Shown here: positions 63,270-64,000 of the stretch, piece after piece
Position numbering within the stretch: the first letter of the stretch is position 1
Layout of the letters: each line of letters begins with the position of its first letter
Assembly (NCBI GenBank): GCA_014377425.1
Contig: JACMPQ010000050.1
Location: 1-64,000, forward strand
DNA from: Microbacteriaceae bacterium
Lineage (GTDB): Bacteria; Actinomycetota; Actinomycetes; Actinomycetales; Microbacteriaceae
Direction of reading: 5' to 3'
DNA: 64,000 nt
Program-made: the position numbers and the translations under genes
Notes under the pieces: model-generated
What the model was told of the DNA's origin: nothing
Database searches by the model: none
What the model saw: the letters and a program-made list of their open reading frames with translations, nothing else

Positions 63270-64000
63270 CTAAACCAGCGAATCCCGCCACGCCGCGTGG
63301 AGTTTTGCGAATCGTCCGGTGCCGGAAATGAGCTCTCTTGGGGTTCCGTCTTCAACGATCCGGCCCGATTCCATCACCAGCACGCGGTCGGCAATGGCGA
63401 CCGTCGACAGGCGGTGAGCGATAATTAGCGCCGTGCGACCGGCGAGCAGCGTGGTGAGGGCCTCCTGTACGAGACGCTCGCTGGGGATGTCGAGCGAAGC
63501 GGTTGCTTCATCCAGAATCAGCACCGCTGGGTTGGCCAAAAAGGCTCGGGCGAAGGAAATGAGTTGGCGTTGCCCGGCGGAGACACGCCCGCCGCGTTTG
63601 TTCACCTCGCTGTCGTAGGCATCCGGGAGGGCCTGGATGAAGCCGTGTGCGCCAACCGCCGTTGCCGCGGCAATGATTTCTTCGCGGGTGGCATCCGGCT
63701 TACCGAGCGCAATATTTTCGGCGACGGTTCCGGAGAACAGGTAGGCCTCCTGGGTCACCATCACAATAGCCCGGCGCAGGTCTTTAGGATGCAGCCGGCG
63801 CAGGTCGACGTCGTCGAGCAGCACCTGGCCGTGGCTCGGGTCGTAAAAGCGAGCAATCAGTTTGGCCAGCGTCGACTTGCCCGCACCGGTTGCCCCGACC
63901 AGCGCCACCACCTGACCCGCGGGAATCTTGAGCGCGAGCCGCGGTAAAATCAGGGTCTGGGCGGAGTAGCCAAACTCCACGTTGGCGAAATCGAGTTTGC
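63270..64000 (-). CDS. ABC exporter (ABCB type), C-terminal ATPase part, cut by window edge
   Basis: The frame is open from the right edge to its stop at 63270, so the N-terminal membrane domain lies beyond the window. The visible part is a nucleotide-binding domain: [13 protein letters not shown], Walker [11 protein letters not shown]-loop [10 protein letters not shown], signature [14 protein letters not shown], Walker [14 protein letters not shown] and switch IIAHRLST. This is the type found in multidrug/lipid exporters that have fused membrane and ATPase domains. The signature reads SAGQR rather than the more usual SGGQR. Confidence 0.93.
   Translation of the reverse strand, partial: KLDFANVEFGYSAQTLILPRLALKIPAGQVVALVGATGAGKSTLAKLIARFYDPSHGQVLLDDVDLRRLHPKDLRRAIVMVTQEAYLFSGTVAENIALGKPDATREEIIAAATAVGAHGFIQALPDAYDSEVNKRGGRVSAGQRQLISFARAFLANPAVLILDEATASLDIPSERLVQEALTTLLAGRTALIIAHRLSTVAIADRVLVMESGRIVEDGTPRELISGTGRFAKLHAAWRDSLV

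Overview
The window reads as chromosome of a high-GC Gram-positive actinobacterium, most likely a member of the Micrococcales (Microbacteriaceae or Arthrobacter-like). The reasons are the dense, overlapping GC-rich genes, the close match of the dimethylglycine oxidase to the Arthrobacter enzyme, an actinobacterial Pol-PE-Lig order in a LigD remnant, an LCP-family wall-polymer ligase, frequent GTG/TTG starts and apparently leaderless genes. No taxonomic marker (rRNA) is present, so this is inference.

Layout. 1-1.6 kb: end of an unrecognised gene, tRNA-Lys(UUU) with terminator, and an OsmC-type peroxidase. 1.6-24.2 kb: a complete choline/glycine betaine degradation block. It holds sdaA, soxGADB, dimethylglycine oxidase, a betaine ABC importer (opuAA-AB-AC), betaine aldehyde dehydrogenase, two IclR regulators, purU, choline dehydrogenase, and a Rieske oxygenase-reductase-ferredoxin set for betaine demethylation. 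24.3-34.5 kb: a small zinc-ribbon gene, then a polysaccharide cluster with three GT2 enzymes, a GT14 enzyme, a flippase, a secreted GH16 hydrolase and a large membrane protein. 34.6-40.6 kb: CsbD stress protein, a ferritin-VIT iron transporter, Leloir genes galM and galTK, and a lipoprotein. 40.7-49.7 kb: copper ATPase, glyA-folD behind a ZTP riboswitch, an LCP protein, an MFS exporter and a second purU. 49.7-51.7 kb: ruins of a divergent ku/ligD end-joining locus. 51.7-64 kb: a GDPD-like protein, a large secreted subtilase, an extracytoplasmic flavin system (FMN-binding lipoprotein, ApbE, NqrB/FNR-like membrane reductase), an unusual HxlR-SARP fusion regulator, isocitrate dehydrogenase, a GNAT acetyltransferase and the end of an ABC exporter.

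How the genes work together. Choline is oxidised by BetA and BetB to glycine betaine, which OpuA can also import. The Rieske system removes one methyl group to give dimethylglycine, and dimethylglycine oxidase and SoxBDAG take it through sarcosine to glycine. The methyl groups leave as 5,10-methylene-THF. GlyA can join glycine and methylene-THF into serine and SdaA makes pyruvate from it. FolD and the two PurU proteins can drain the surplus one-carbon units as formate. Four promoters in this block carry a GTTGCG-type half-site repeated at a 19-bp period, a candidate shared operator for one or both IclR regulators.

The signals I consider most worth following are this 19-bp-period operator, the HxlR-SARP fusion, the flavinylated lipoprotein system, the decayed NHEJ locus, the ZTP riboswitch and an unusual number of short perfect tandem duplications (7 loci) in leaders and protein N-termini.
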